Shown: one piece after another, positions 54,493 to 62,590 of the stretch | How positions within the stretch are numbered: position 1 is the stretch's first letter | Layout: each line of letters starts with the position of its first letter | Assembly: GCF_027474525.2 (NCBI RefSeq) | Contig: NZ_CP114882.2 | Location: 2,914,001 to 2,978,000 of the forward strand | DNA length: 64,000 nucleotides | Source: Flavobacterium lacustre | GTDB taxonomy: Bacteria > Bacteroidota > Bacteroidia > Flavobacteriales > Flavobacteriaceae | Reading direction: 5' to 3' | Notes under the pieces: model-generated | The model's input: the letters and a program-made list of their open reading frames with translations, nothing else | Told to the model about the DNA's origin: nothing | The model's database searches: none | Position numbers and translations under genes: made by a program

Positions 54493-55281
54493 ATGGAATC
54501 AACAAAAAAAAGAATAGAAGAAATAAAGAATAATGGATATGAATTAGATTTTAGCGATGTTTTCAATCATGCTTTCGAAAATTATAAAAAAATTGCTTTG
54601 TATGCCGGATTAGCCTTATTCGTTTTTTTAGTATTGATGGGTATTATTATCGCTGGAATAGCCGTATCTGTTATGGGAATGGCAGTATTGAATGAAAAGT
54701 TTATTGAAAATTTAAAACTTGAAAACCTTTCCGGAGTTTATGTTATCCTTTATTTGATTGTTGCTGTGTTTTTTTCAGCTTTGTTGAGTCCATTTAATGC
54801 CGGTTTTCTTAAAATGGCATACAGCGCCGAAAAAGACGAAGAGTTTCACGTTTCTACTTTTTTTGAATATTTCAAAGCGCCATATTTTAAAGAACTGTTT
54901 ACAGCAACTATTTTAATTACCTTAGTTAGTTCCGGACTCTCTATACTTCTTGAACTTGCCAATATCCAAATACTTGGTTTTTTAACTTCAATGGCAGTCT
55001 CCTTTTTCACTATTTTAACTCTGCCCTTAATTATTTTTGGAAACTTAAAAGCAATTGATGCTATTCAATCCAGTTTCACTATTGTACTAAAACAACCTGT
55101 AACCTTGATTTTATTAGTTTTAGTCGCTTATATCGGCTCTTTTGTTGGTCTTATTGGTTGTTGCATCGGAATATTCTTTACTATTCCATTTATATATTCT
55201 ACCCAATATGCCGTTTATTGCGCTATTGTTGGAATAGATTCAAAAACCGAATTAGAAGAAATCGGCTCAGACATCGAGTAA
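54493..55281 (+). CDS. Polytopic membrane protein, unknown function
   Basis: 262 residues, short cytoplasmic N-terminus (MESTKKRIEEIKNNGYELDFSDVFNHAFENYKKIALY), then about six hydrophobic segments (e.g. LALFVFLVLMGIIIAGIAV, YVILYLIVAVFFSALL, LFTATILITLVSSGLSI, LILLVLVAYIGSFVGLIGCCIGI). The layout with a helix-rich start and pore-less hydrophobic core resembles DUF-type 'glycerophosphoryl diester phosphodiesterase membrane domain' proteins, but I cannot confirm that. It follows the nitroreductase after 38 bases; function unknown. Confidence 0.75.
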   Translation: MESTKKRIEEIKNNGYELDFSDVFNHAFENYKKIALYAGLALFVFLVLMGIIIAGIAVSVMGMAVLNEKFIENLKLENLSGVYVILYLIVAVFFSALLSPFNAGFLKMAYSAEKDEEFHVSTFFEYFKAPYFKELFTATILITLVSSGLSILLELANIQILGFLTSMAVSFFTILTLPLIIFGNLKAIDAIQSSFTIVLKQPVTLILLVLVAYIGSFVGLIGCCIGIFFTIPFIYSTQYAVYCAIVGIDSKTELEEIGSDIE

Positions 55282-55495
55282 TTTTAGTTAAAATTTGTAA
55301 ATTAAATTTGAGAGTGTTTTTTTATGGATATTTTTTTCTAAATTTCTTATCTATAAAATTCGCTCCTTGAGTGTGTACAATTAAATTTAAAAAAAATATA
55401 TGGCATTTTGCTATACCCACATATTATGTTCCATTTCAAACTCAATTATAAATTGTAGGGTTTCTTTTTTGACGCTAATAAATTACACACAATTA

Positions 55496-58400
55496 ATGTT
55501 TATTAATCCCAAATCATGGATTTTAATACCTGCTTTAATTAGTGCTGTATTTTTATTATTCTATAATTTTTTTAGAATCAAATCTAAATTAAAAAGCGAG
55601 TTTATAAAGAACAACACTACTATTAACTCTGTAAATAAAGAATACCAATTGTATCTTTTATTTTTAGGAATTATACTGATTATCATAGAGATTATTTTTG
55701 AAATTTTTAAAGTAAGACCTAAAAGCGCCTTGTTTCAGAACGTTTTTATAGGACTATCTTTGCTGCTCTTATACATAATGAGTAAAAGATTCTCTTACAT
55801 TTATAAAAACATTAAGTCAATTTTTATTGGCATTTACATTGTTTATTATGTTTTGGTAACAAGAAATTTAATTGTTCTCACAAACGATGTTATACCTTCA
55901 ATAGCATTTGTCGTTTTCTTTTTCTTTTCATATACCGTGTTCAGACCTGTAAAGTTATATTGGTATTTAACCGGTGCCCTTTTTATATATATTCTTGCGA
56001 TTTTTACTTTCGATTTAGTTCCTACAAAAAAAGCTATTATTCTGTTAAATTATTACTTTATAATTCTAATATTAAACTACGTAAGACATCTCTCGTTATT
56101 AAATTTAAACGATAAATTTCGGTTTGCCAATGAAATTGTAAACAAAGGAAATTCACTCACCATTGCAGGAAATAAAAAAGGAGAAATATCTTTTTGCAGT
56201 GATACAATAACAGCCATATTGGGTTATACTCCCGAAGAAGTAATAGGTTTTGGATTTTGGGAACTTACGGAAGATCCTGATTTTGTTGGCTCGGATTATC
56301 ACAATGACTTTGTAGAAAACAGAGCATACATCCGAAAATTAAAATGTAAAAATGGGGAATACAAATTCATTCAATGGAAAGATAAAAAGTATTCAGAAGA
56401 TTTAGTGATTGGCATTGGTCAGGATGTGACAGAACAAATACAAATCAAAGATCAATATAAAAACCTGATTGAAAATGCAAATGATATTATTTTTGAAGTT
56501 GATCATGATGGTAATTTTACATTCATCAATAAGTTTACTTTCAAAATTTTAGGATATACTGAAAAAGAAATTATTGGTAGAAATTATTCAGAATTTATAA
56601 AGCCAGATTACATCAGTAATATGATGAGTTTCTACGAAAATTTAGAAGAAAAAGAATTTGATTTCCCAATTGTAGAATTTCCATTACTGAAAAAAGACGG
56701 TGGAGAGTTATGGATTTCTCAAAAAGTAATAATTCGTCGAAATGATTTGGGCGAAATCATTGGATATTCGGGTATTGCCAGAGACATTACCAAATTAAAA
56801 AATATTGATGAAGAAAATAAAATTAGAAATTCAAAAATTGAAGAATACAATACAGCCATAAAAAAACTGTCTACCATAAATTTCAGCAACCATGAAAACA
56901 TTGATTTTGTAATAAAATTAATCATTGAAACGGCTGCAAGAGCATCACATTCAGACCGTGTAAGCTATTGGAAATATACAGATAGTCGAATCGTATGCAA
57001 AAATTTATTTCGCTTGAATACCAATGATTATGGAGAAAAAATTGTTTTAACGAAAGAAAAATTCCCGATTTATTTTGAATCCATAAAAAGTAAAACATTA
57101 ATTAGTTCCGTGGATGTTTTTGATAAATGGGAAATGTCAGAATTTACAGAGAATTACTTTTTGAAAAACAACATAAAATCATCACTTGACATTCCTATTT
57201 TTATTAATGGAGAAATTAAAGGAATTATATGCTTTGAAACCACTTTAGTAAAAAGAAATTGGGATAATGAAGATATCAATTTTTCCAGAACAATATCCGA
57301 CATAATCTCATTAGCAATAGCGTTACAAAAGCGTCATGAAGTAGAGAAAAAATTACAATATAAAAGTGAGCTCTTATCTGCAATGACTATTTGTACTGAG
57401 AAATTTCTGAACAGTAATGATATCAATGACATTTTTTCTGATGTTCTGATTATAATGGGAAAAGCCACGAAATCCCATCGAGCCTATTATTATGAAAATA
57501 ATGAAAATACAAAATCAATAAGCCAAAAATACAGGTGGATTATTAACAATGATACACTAACAGAAAATAATGAACAGCTACAAAATTTACCTTATAACTA
57601 TTTTGAAGAATTATTAACTCCACTTCTCAACAATAAAATATATACCAAAAAAGTTAGAAAAATTAAGAATGAATCTCTAAAAAATAAATTATCAAATGTT
57701 GAAGTTGTCTCATTAATTCTTTTTCCAATATATATTAAAAATAATTTTCTGGGCTTTTTGGGATTCGATGATACCCAAAACGAACGAAAATGGTCAGAAG
57801 ATGAAGTCAATATTCTACAAACTTTAGCCAGAAATATTGCTTCATCAATAGAACATATTACTAATGAAACAGCCATCTATGAAAGTGAAGAGAAATTTCG
57901 ACTATTAGCTAATAATATTCCCGGAACAGTTTACTTATCTAAATATGATAAATATGCCACCAAAGTTTATATCAATGACGAAATAGAAAATCTAACAGGA
58001 TATCCAAAATCTGATTTTCTAAATAACAAAATATCATTTATTGACCTGATTCATCCCGATGATAAAGAGCAAACTTTATTAGGTGAAAAAGAAGCGATTA
58101 GAAAGGGGAAACAAATACGTCAAACCTATAGAATTATTCATAAAAACAAAAATATTGTTTGGGTTGAAGAATTTGGAGAAACCATTTATAAAGACGGAGA
58201 AATTATGTTTATTGAAGGGATCTTCATTGATATCACCGAAAGAAAACAAGCAGAAACCTTCGTAAAAGCAAAAGAATTAGCCGAAGCGGCAAATAAAGCA
58301 AAATCTGAATTTCTGGCAAATATGAGTCATGAAATCAGAACGCCACTCAACGGTATTATTGGGTTTACTGATTTATTAATGAAAACAAATCTCGAGAAAA

Positions 58401-59446
58401 CTCAAGAGAAATACATGATTACCATTAATCAATCTGCTAATTCATTATTGAATATTATCAACGATATTCTTGACTTCTCTAAAATTGAAGCCGGAAAATT
58501 AGACTTATTCATAGAAAGCCTTGAAATAAATGAAATATTGAGTCAAATTATGGACTTAATATTTTATGAATCGACACTGAAAAAATTGAATTTAGAATTA
58601 AACATTGCCTCCGATGTTCCCAAATACTGTTGGATTGACATCGTTCGTTTAAAACAAATTCTAATTAACCTCTTGTCTAATGCCGTAAAATTTACCGAAA
58701 AAGGAACAATAAAATTAGACGTCAACGTATTGGATATAATAGATGAAAACACGAGCAAAATTCGTTTCTCGGTAATCGATTCCGGTATTGGAATATTAGA
58801 AAAAAATAAGGCCAAAATTTTTCAGGCTTTTTCTCAAGAAGACAGTTCAACCACCAGAAAATTTGGAGGTACAGGTTTAGGACTTACAATATCCAATCAA
58901 TTATTGGGATTAATGAACAGTCACCTACAACTTGAAAGTTCCATAAATAAAGGAAGTGTTTTTTATTTTGATTTAATTTTAAAAACCAGTAATTCAATTG
59001 CCGAAGAATCCATAGAAATAATACCTGTTGATGATAATCATATCAACCTAATCTTTGAGACAAATGAAAAATATAGAAAATTAAAAATAATGATTGTTGA
59101 AGACAACACAATAAATATGCTGTTGCTCAAAACAATTCTGAAAAATTTATTTAAAGATGTAATCATTTATGAAGTTGTAAATGGCAAGAATGCTGTAGAC
59201 CAATTTGAAACCATACAACCGGACATTATCTTTATGGATATTCAAATGCCTATAATGAATGGTTATGAAGCTACCAGAGCAATCCGAAAATTAAAATCCG
59301 GACAAGAAATTCCGATAATTGCCATTACTGCAGGCACGGAAAAAGAAGAAAAATTTAAATGTCTCGAAGCTGGAATGAATGATTATATTTCAAAACCTAT
59401 TCTTAAAGGAATTATTGAAGAAACCATTTTAAAGTGGACGGAATAG
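55496..59446 (+). CDS. Hybrid sensor histidine kinase with PAS and GAF domains and receiver
   Basis: 1316 residues from ATG 55496 (MFINPKSWILIPAL); an ATG at 55400 would add 32 residues unlike a kinase start. Layout: N-terminal membrane domain of about seven segments (1-~205), PAS (~215-320), PAS (~325-440), GAF (~455-620), GAF (~630-800), PAS (~805-920), HisKA with the phosphoacceptor H945 (ANMSHEIRTPLNGIIGF), HATPase (NLLSNAVKFTEKG, DSGIGI, FGGTGLGLTI), and a C-terminal receiver (~1195-1315) with D1248 in FMDIQMP. It would phosphorylate an unlinked partner. The ligands are unknown; the membrane part is like 7TM sensor kinases. Confidence 0.92.
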   Translation: MFINPKSWILIPALISAVFLLFYNFFRIKSKLKSEFIKNNTTINSVNKEYQLYLLFLGIILIIIEIIFEIFKVRPKSALFQNVFIGLSLLLLYIMSKRFSYIYKNIKSIFIGIYIVYYVLVTRNLIVLTNDVIPSIAFVVFFFFSYTVFRPVKLYWYLTGALFIYILAIFTFDLVPTKKAIILLNYYFIILILNYVRHLSLLNLNDKFRFANEIVNKGNSLTIAGNKKGEISFCSDTITAILGYTPEEVIGFGFWELTEDPDFVGSDYHNDFVENRAYIRKLKCKNGEYKFIQWKDKKYSEDLVIGIGQDVTEQIQIKDQYKNLIENANDIIFEVDHDGNFTFINKFTFKILGYTEKEIIGRNYSEFIKPDYISNMMSFYENLEEKEFDFPIVEFPLLKKDGGELWISQKVIIRRNDLGEIIGYSGIARDITKLKNIDEENKIRNSKIEEYNTAIKKLSTINFSNHENIDFVIKLIIETAARASHSDRVSYWKYTDSRIVCKNLFRLNTNDYGEKIVLTKEKFPIYFESIKSKTLISSVDVFDKWEMSEFTENYFLKNNIKSSLDIPIFINGEIKGIICFETTLVKRNWDNEDINFSRTISDIISLAIALQKRHEVEKKLQYKSELLSAMTICTEKFLNSNDINDIFSDVLIIMGKATKSHRAYYYENNENTKSISQKYRWIINNDTLTENNEQLQNLPYNYFEELLTPLLNNKIYTKKVRKIKNESLKNKLSNVEVVSLILFPIYIKNNFLGFLGFDDTQNERKWSEDEVNILQTLARNIASSIEHITNETAIYESEEKFRLLANNIPGTVYLSKYDKYATKVYINDEIENLTGYPKSDFLNNKISFIDLIHPDDKEQTLLGEKEAIRKGKQIRQTYRIIHKNKNIVWVEEFGETIYKDGEIMFIEGIFIDITERKQAETFVKAKELAEAANKAKSEFLANMSHEIRTPLNGIIGFTDLLMKTNLEKTQEKYMITINQSANSLLNIINDILDFSKIEAGKLDLFIESLEINEILSQIMDLIFYESTLKKLNLELNIASDVPKYCWIDIVRLKQILINLLSNAVKFTEKGTIKLDVNVLDIIDENTSKIRFSVIDSGIGILEKNKAKIFQAFSQEDSSTTRKFGGTGLGLTISNQLLGLMNSHLQLESSINKGSVFYFDLILKTSNSIAEESIEIIPVDDNHINLIFETNEKYRKLKIMIVEDNTINMLLLKTILKNLFKDVIIYEVVNGKNAVDQFETIQPDIIFMDIQMPIMNGYEATRAIRKLKSGQEIPIIAITAGTEKEEKFKCLEAGMNDYISKPILKGIIEETILKWTE

Positions 59447-59611
59447 ATTGATAAAACTTACACTGTTTTATTAATATAACTTTTAAACAGAAACTATAAA
59501 GAGTTATATTACCATAATAATAACGATTCAATTATAATGGATTAAATCAACATACTATCTTTTATTTAAACAAAGACAAGTAATAAGAAGCACATCGAAA
59601 AAAATTAGCAG

Positions 59612-59660
59612 TACCTTCGCGCCAAATTAAAGAAGTAAACTAAACAATTGTGTTTGCTTC
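59612..59660 (+). promoter_or_regulatory. Promoter-like box and leader hairpin of the helicase gene
   Basis: TACCTTCG (59612-59619) is a TAnnTTyG match without a clear TTG upstream. Downstream, GAAGTAAAC (59632-59640) pairs with GTTTGCTTC (59652-59660, one wobble) as a leader hairpin about 14 bases before the ATG at 59674. Structured leaders of this kind could regulate RNA-helicase mRNA. Confidence 0.4.
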
Positions 59661-59673
59661 ATAAACACTATTT

Positions 59674-60963
59674 ATGTCATTTAAATCATTAGGCCTATCG
59701 GATGCTTTATTAAAAGCCATCAGCAAAAAAGGATACACAACCCCTTCTCCAATTCAACAAAAAGCAATTCCACCCATCTTAGAAGGCAAAGATGTTTTAG
59801 CATCTGCACAAACAGGAACAGGAAAAACAGCAGGTTTTACCCTACCCATATTACAAATATTATCACAAGGAAAACACTTAAGCCACAGACCCATTCGTGC
59901 CTTAATATTGACCCCAACACGAGAATTGGCTGCACAAATTTTAGCCAATATAAAAGAATACAGTGAGTTTGTTGATTTACGCTCTGCCGTTATTTTTGGT
60001 GGTGTAAACCAAAATCCACAAGTTAGCCAATTGCGTCAAGGTGTTGATATTTTGGTCGCAACTCCCGGTCGATTGATCGATTTACAAAATCAAGGTTTGG
60101 TATCACTGTCCAAAGTGGAGATTCTGGTTTTAGATGAAGCTGACCGTATGTTGGATATGGGATTTTTACGAGATATCGAACGCATCATGAAAGTATTGCC
60201 ATCCAAAAGGCAAAACTTACTATTTTCGGCAACCTTTTCAAAAGACATCAAGAAATTGGCAATGGGAATTTTGCATAACCCGGTTCAAGTGGAAGCAACA
60301 CCCGAAAACACAACTGTTGATGCCATTATTCAAAAAATATATCCTTGTGCCAAAGAGAAAAAAACAGAACTAATCATCAAACTGATTACGGATGGCAACT
60401 GGAAACAGATTTTGGTTTTTACCCGTACCAAACAAGGAGCCAACAAATTGACTGAAAGCATGATTAGCGCTGGTATTAAAGCAGCAGCCATTCATGGAAA
60501 CAAAGGGCAAGGTGCAAGAACTAAAGCTTTGGCCGGTTTTAAAGACGGAAGCCTGACCGCTTTGGTTGCCACAGATATTGCTGCTAGAGGTTTGGATATT
60601 CCATTATTGCCACACGTGATCAATTTTGAATTGCCCAATATTCCCGAAGATTATGTACACCGCATTGGTAGAACCGGACGTGCCGGAGCAAGCGGAGAAG
60701 CCATTTCGCTATTTAGTCCAGACGAAACTGTTTTTCTACGTGATATCGAAAAATTGGTAGGATTGAAATTACCTAAAGAGAACATCAAAGGTTTCGAACC
60801 CGACCCTAACGCATCAAAAGAGCCAATCAAACAAGGACAAGGAAGACAGCAACGCGATTCAACTCCGCGAAAACCAAAAACAGACTCTACAAACCGAAGC
60901 AGCAATAACAGCTTTGGTCCAAGACGCCCGAGTCAAAATAATGACAGACGTTCTAATAGATAA
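59674..60963 (+). CDS. rhlE: DEAD-box ATP-dependent RNA helicase, RhlE type
   Basis: 429 residues. The RecA-like halves are complete: Q motif [14 protein letters not shown], motif I AQTGTGKT, Ia [47 protein letters not shown]. The C-terminal tail (about 370-429) is basic and Gln/Asn/Arg-rich ([20 protein letters not shown]...[13 protein letters not shown]), as in RhlE, for RNA binding. It unwinds short RNA helices in ribosome assembly or RNA decay. The repeat-rich region follows. Confidence 0.95.
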   Translation: MSFKSLGLSDALLKAISKKGYTTPSPIQQKAIPPILEGKDVLASAQTGTGKTAGFTLPILQILSQGKHLSHRPIRALILTPTRELAAQILANIKEYSEFVDLRSAVIFGGVNQNPQVSQLRQGVDILVATPGRLIDLQNQGLVSLSKVEILVLDEADRMLDMGFLRDIERIMKVLPSKRQNLLFSATFSKDIKKLAMGILHNPVQVEATPENTTVDAIIQKIYPCAKEKKTELIIKLITDGNWKQILVFTRTKQGANKLTESMISAGIKAAAIHGNKGQGARTKALAGFKDGSLTALVATDIAARGLDIPLLPHVINFELPNIPEDYVHRIGRTGRAGASGEAISLFSPDETVFLRDIEKLVGLKLPKENIKGFEPDPNASKEPIKQGQGRQQRDSTPRKPKTDSTNRSSNNSFGPRRPSQNNDRRSNR

Positions 60964-60983
60964 TTAATTTTTATTCTTTTTTA

Positions 60984-61092
60984 GGAGCAGAAAGAGTTCG
61001 TTTTTTTAGAACGTATTTCCCGCTATACACTACAATCTTGTGGGGGCTGAACGCCAGCCTCCACAAGGATTTTCATTTCTATCGGGGCTATA
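60984..61092. repeat. Hairpin element resembling a flavobacterial interspersed intergenic repeat
   Basis: It holds CTTGTGGGGGCT (61037-61048) and AGCCTCCACAAG (61056-61067), a near-perfect 12-bp inverted repeat with a 7-base loop. Flanks read GCTATACACTAC to the left and TTCATTTCTATCGGGGCT to the right; on the minus strand AGCCCCGATAGAAATG and CTTGTGGAGGCT are motifs I associate with short intergenic repeats common in Flavobacterium. That is from memory and unverified. It might also stop the helicase transcript. Confidence 0.5.
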
Positions 61093-61149
61093 ATTCAAGA
61101 TTTTTTTTCTAAAAACCTTTGCAATCAAATCTAATAAAAAATACGCTAC

Positions 61150-61178
61150 GCTCCGCAAAGTCTTTGACTTTGCGGAGC
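61150..61178. repeat. 29-base palindrome, copy 1 of the CAAAGTC/GACTTTG element
   Basis: GCTCCGCAAAGTC (61150-61162), TTT loop, GACTTTGCGGAGC (61166-61178): a perfect 13-bp stem. Its core CAAAGTC-N3-GACTTTG recurs at 61500-61516 and 61599-61615. Confidence 0.85.
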
Positions 61179-61246
61179 TTGGTTGTTAAAATAAAATGGC
61201 ATAAGCAATAGGTAAAAAGTTCTGTATCAGTAAGTAGAATTCTCCT

Positions 61247-61496
61247 ATGCATTTCACGATTCTCTCATGCATTTTGCGATTCTCCTATGCGCATTTAGGA
61301 TATTGCCATGCACATTCACGATTCTCCTATGCAATTTTACGATTCTCCTATGCGCATTTAGGATATTGCCATGCACATTCACGATATTGCCATGCAATTT
61401 TATGATTCTCCTATGCGCATTTAGGATATTGCTATGCACATTTGCGATATTGCCATGCACATTTGCGATTCTCCTATACAATTTTACGATACTGCT
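61247..61496. repeat. 21-bp tandem repeat (minisatellite), 12 units with a 63-bp super-period
   Basis: Units begin at 61247, 61267, 61287, 61308, 61329, 61350, 61371, 61392, 61413, 61434, 61455 and 61476. The first two are 20 bases, all others 21. Each is a head (ATGC/ATAC + A/G-rich variable part ending GAT) plus a tail, ATTGCC or TCTCCT. Heads GCGCATTTAG, ACATTCAC and AATTTTA follow one another, so units 3-5 and 6-8 form two near-identical 63-bp blocks, with 9-12 a more diverged continuation. Confidence 0.93.
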
Positions 61497-61498
61497 AC

Positions 61499-61519
61499 GC
61501 AAAGTCTCCGACTTTGAGG
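61499..61519. repeat. Palindromic repeat, copy 2
   Basis: CAAAGTC (61500-61506), TCC, GACTTTG (61510-61516) directly after the minisatellite. The whole of 61499-61519 is exactly the reverse complement of 61596-61616. Confidence 0.85.
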
Positions 61520-61595
61520 ATGTGTTCGTCAGACTCTGACTGACCTATACATTAAACAATCCAAAATAAAATCGGTTGAAAACAGAAAATCATTA

Positions 61596-61635
61596 CCTCA
61601 AAGTCGGAGACTTTGCAGAGCATATAATCTGAAAC
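61596..61635. repeat. Palindromic repeat, copy 3, with a 27-base tail repeated near comM
   Basis: CAAAGTC (61599-61605), GGA, GACTTTG (61609-61615). From 61609 to 61635 the tail GACTTTGCAGAGCATATAA (T/C) CTGAAAC matches 62564-62590 at 26 of 27 positions. Confidence 0.85.
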
Positions 61636-61712
61636 CAAACTCCTCTTTATATTGAAAACTGTTGTTTCCAAATATAACAATAATGTTAAGCCTTACTTTA
61701 CAAATTAGTATG

Positions 61713-62411
61713 CTATTCATACAGATTCAAATCTAGATTAAGAATAGTACCTACTCTGCTAAACTCTTCATTAATCTTTGCATTCAAGATAAGTGGTTCA
61801 TTAGTTATGGGATGATTAAAAAATAACTGATGTGCATGAAGCATCATTCCTTTCAGTTCAAAATGCTCCAACCATAATTTATTTTGTTTGTTACAACCAT
61901 GTGGCCGACTTCCTAAAATGGGATGAAAAATATGTTTGAAATGTTTTCGTAATTGATGCATCCGTCCCGTTTCAGGAATCGCTTCTACCAAACAATATCG
62001 GGACGTTGGTTTATTGTTAAATTCTAACTCAATTTCGGTAGTTTGCAATCGATGAAAGTAGGTTATTGCATTCTGGATGACGTCATCATCATTGGTTAAA
62101 TCATAATCAATCGTTAGTTCTTCGGGTGACCAACCACGTAAAATGGCTAAATACTTTTTTTCGACTTCGCGTGTGGCAAAACGATCATTCATAATTTTTA
62201 AAACATCCTTGTCCAGTGCAAATAACAAGACACCAGATGTTTTGCGATCTAACCGATGAATAGGATAAACGTGTTGTCCTCCTATTTGATTTCTCAATTC
62301 TTGAATCGCATAAACTTTTGCATCGCGCGCATAAAATGATTTGTGGACTAACAATCCACTTGGTTTATTAATTGCAATAATATATTCGTCTTGGTACAGA
62401 ATTTCTAACAT
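61713..62411 (-). CDS. TruC-like RluA-family pseudouridine synthase
   Basis: 232 residues. Start MLEILYQDEYIIAINKPSGLLVHKSFY, catalytic aspartate in HRLDRKTSGVLLFALDKDVLKIMNDRF, and REVEKKYLAILRGW. The short KPSGLLVHKS N-terminus and C-terminal HAHQLFFNHPIT are typical of TruC, which modifies uridine 65 of tRNAs; a 23S rRNA target is possible. The -7-like TATTTTTG (62416-62423) lies only a few bases before the ATG, so the mRNA would be leaderless. Downstream of comM in the same direction. Confidence 0.9.
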   Translation of the reverse strand: MLEILYQDEYIIAINKPSGLLVHKSFYARDAKVYAIQELRNQIGGQHVYPIHRLDRKTSGVLLFALDKDVLKIMNDRFATREVEKKYLAILRGWSPEELTIDYDLTNDDDVIQNAITYFHRLQTTEIELEFNNKPTSRYCLVEAIPETGRMHQLRKHFKHIFHPILGSRPHGCNKQNKLWLEHFELKGMMLHAHQLFFNHPITNEPLILNAKINEEFSRVGTILNLDLNLYE

Positions 62412-62415
62412 TTAG

Positions 62416-62423
62416 CAAAAATA
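62416..62423 (-). promoter_or_regulatory. -7-type element five bases before the truC-like start
   Basis: On the minus strand TATTTTTG, an exact match to TAnnTTTG, five bases upstream of the ATG at 62411. A start so close would give a leaderless transcript. Confidence 0.4.
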
Positions 62424-62452
62424 AAAGAGATTCCTCTCGAAATCTCTTTTTT
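62423..62452. terminator. Terminator-like hairpin between comM and the truC-like gene
   Basis: AAAAGAGATT (62423-62432) with AATCTCTTTT (62441-62450), eight-base loop, T-run on the plus strand and TTTTATTTTT on the minus strand. Bidirectional potential; it likely ends the comM transcript. Confidence 0.65.
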
Positions 62453-62563
62453 GACGTATTTATTTCTATACTTTCTTTTTTCATTTTAGCTCGAAAAACA
62501 AAATAGAAGATTACGAATGATAAAACTGTTATTAAAATTGTATCACTGCTCCTCATAGTTTCC

Positions 62564-62590
62564 GACTTTGCAGAGCATATAACCTGAAAC
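62564..62590. repeat. Second copy of the 27-base tail repeat, ending in the comM stop codon
   Basis: 26 of 27 bases match 61609-61635. Its last base (62590) is the last base of the comM stop (CTA on the plus strand at 62590-62592), so the repeat abuts the gene end. Confidence 0.8.

Larger units (their letters stand above)
60964..61712. other. 749-base repeat-rich intergenic region
   Basis: No convincing gene. From left to right: a hairpin-bearing element (60984-61092), palindrome CAAAGTC-N3-GACTTTG (61150-61178), 12-unit minisatellite (61247-61496), a second and third copy of the palindrome core (61499-61519, 61596-61616) and a repeat tail (61609-61635). ORFs open on both strands inside the minisatellite because its unit has no stop codon; they are not considered genes. 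Confidence 0.85.

Noticed and set aside
61247..61496. Repeat array considered as a CRISPR array
   Set aside because: Units are contiguous with no unique spacers, and no cas gene is near.
61254..61539. ORFs in both strands across the minisatellite (82 and 90 residues)
   Set aside because: They are open only because the 21-bp unit lacks stop codons. Both encode low-complexity heptad repeats, the minus-strand start is TTG, and the first two units (20 bases) shift the frame.
62368..62556. 62-residue minus-strand ORF with one hydrophobic segment
   Set aside because: It begins in a repeat element, runs through the terminator-like hairpin at 62423-62452 and into the TruC-like gene in another frame. 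Possibly a remnant of a small membrane gene, but not supportable as a gene.
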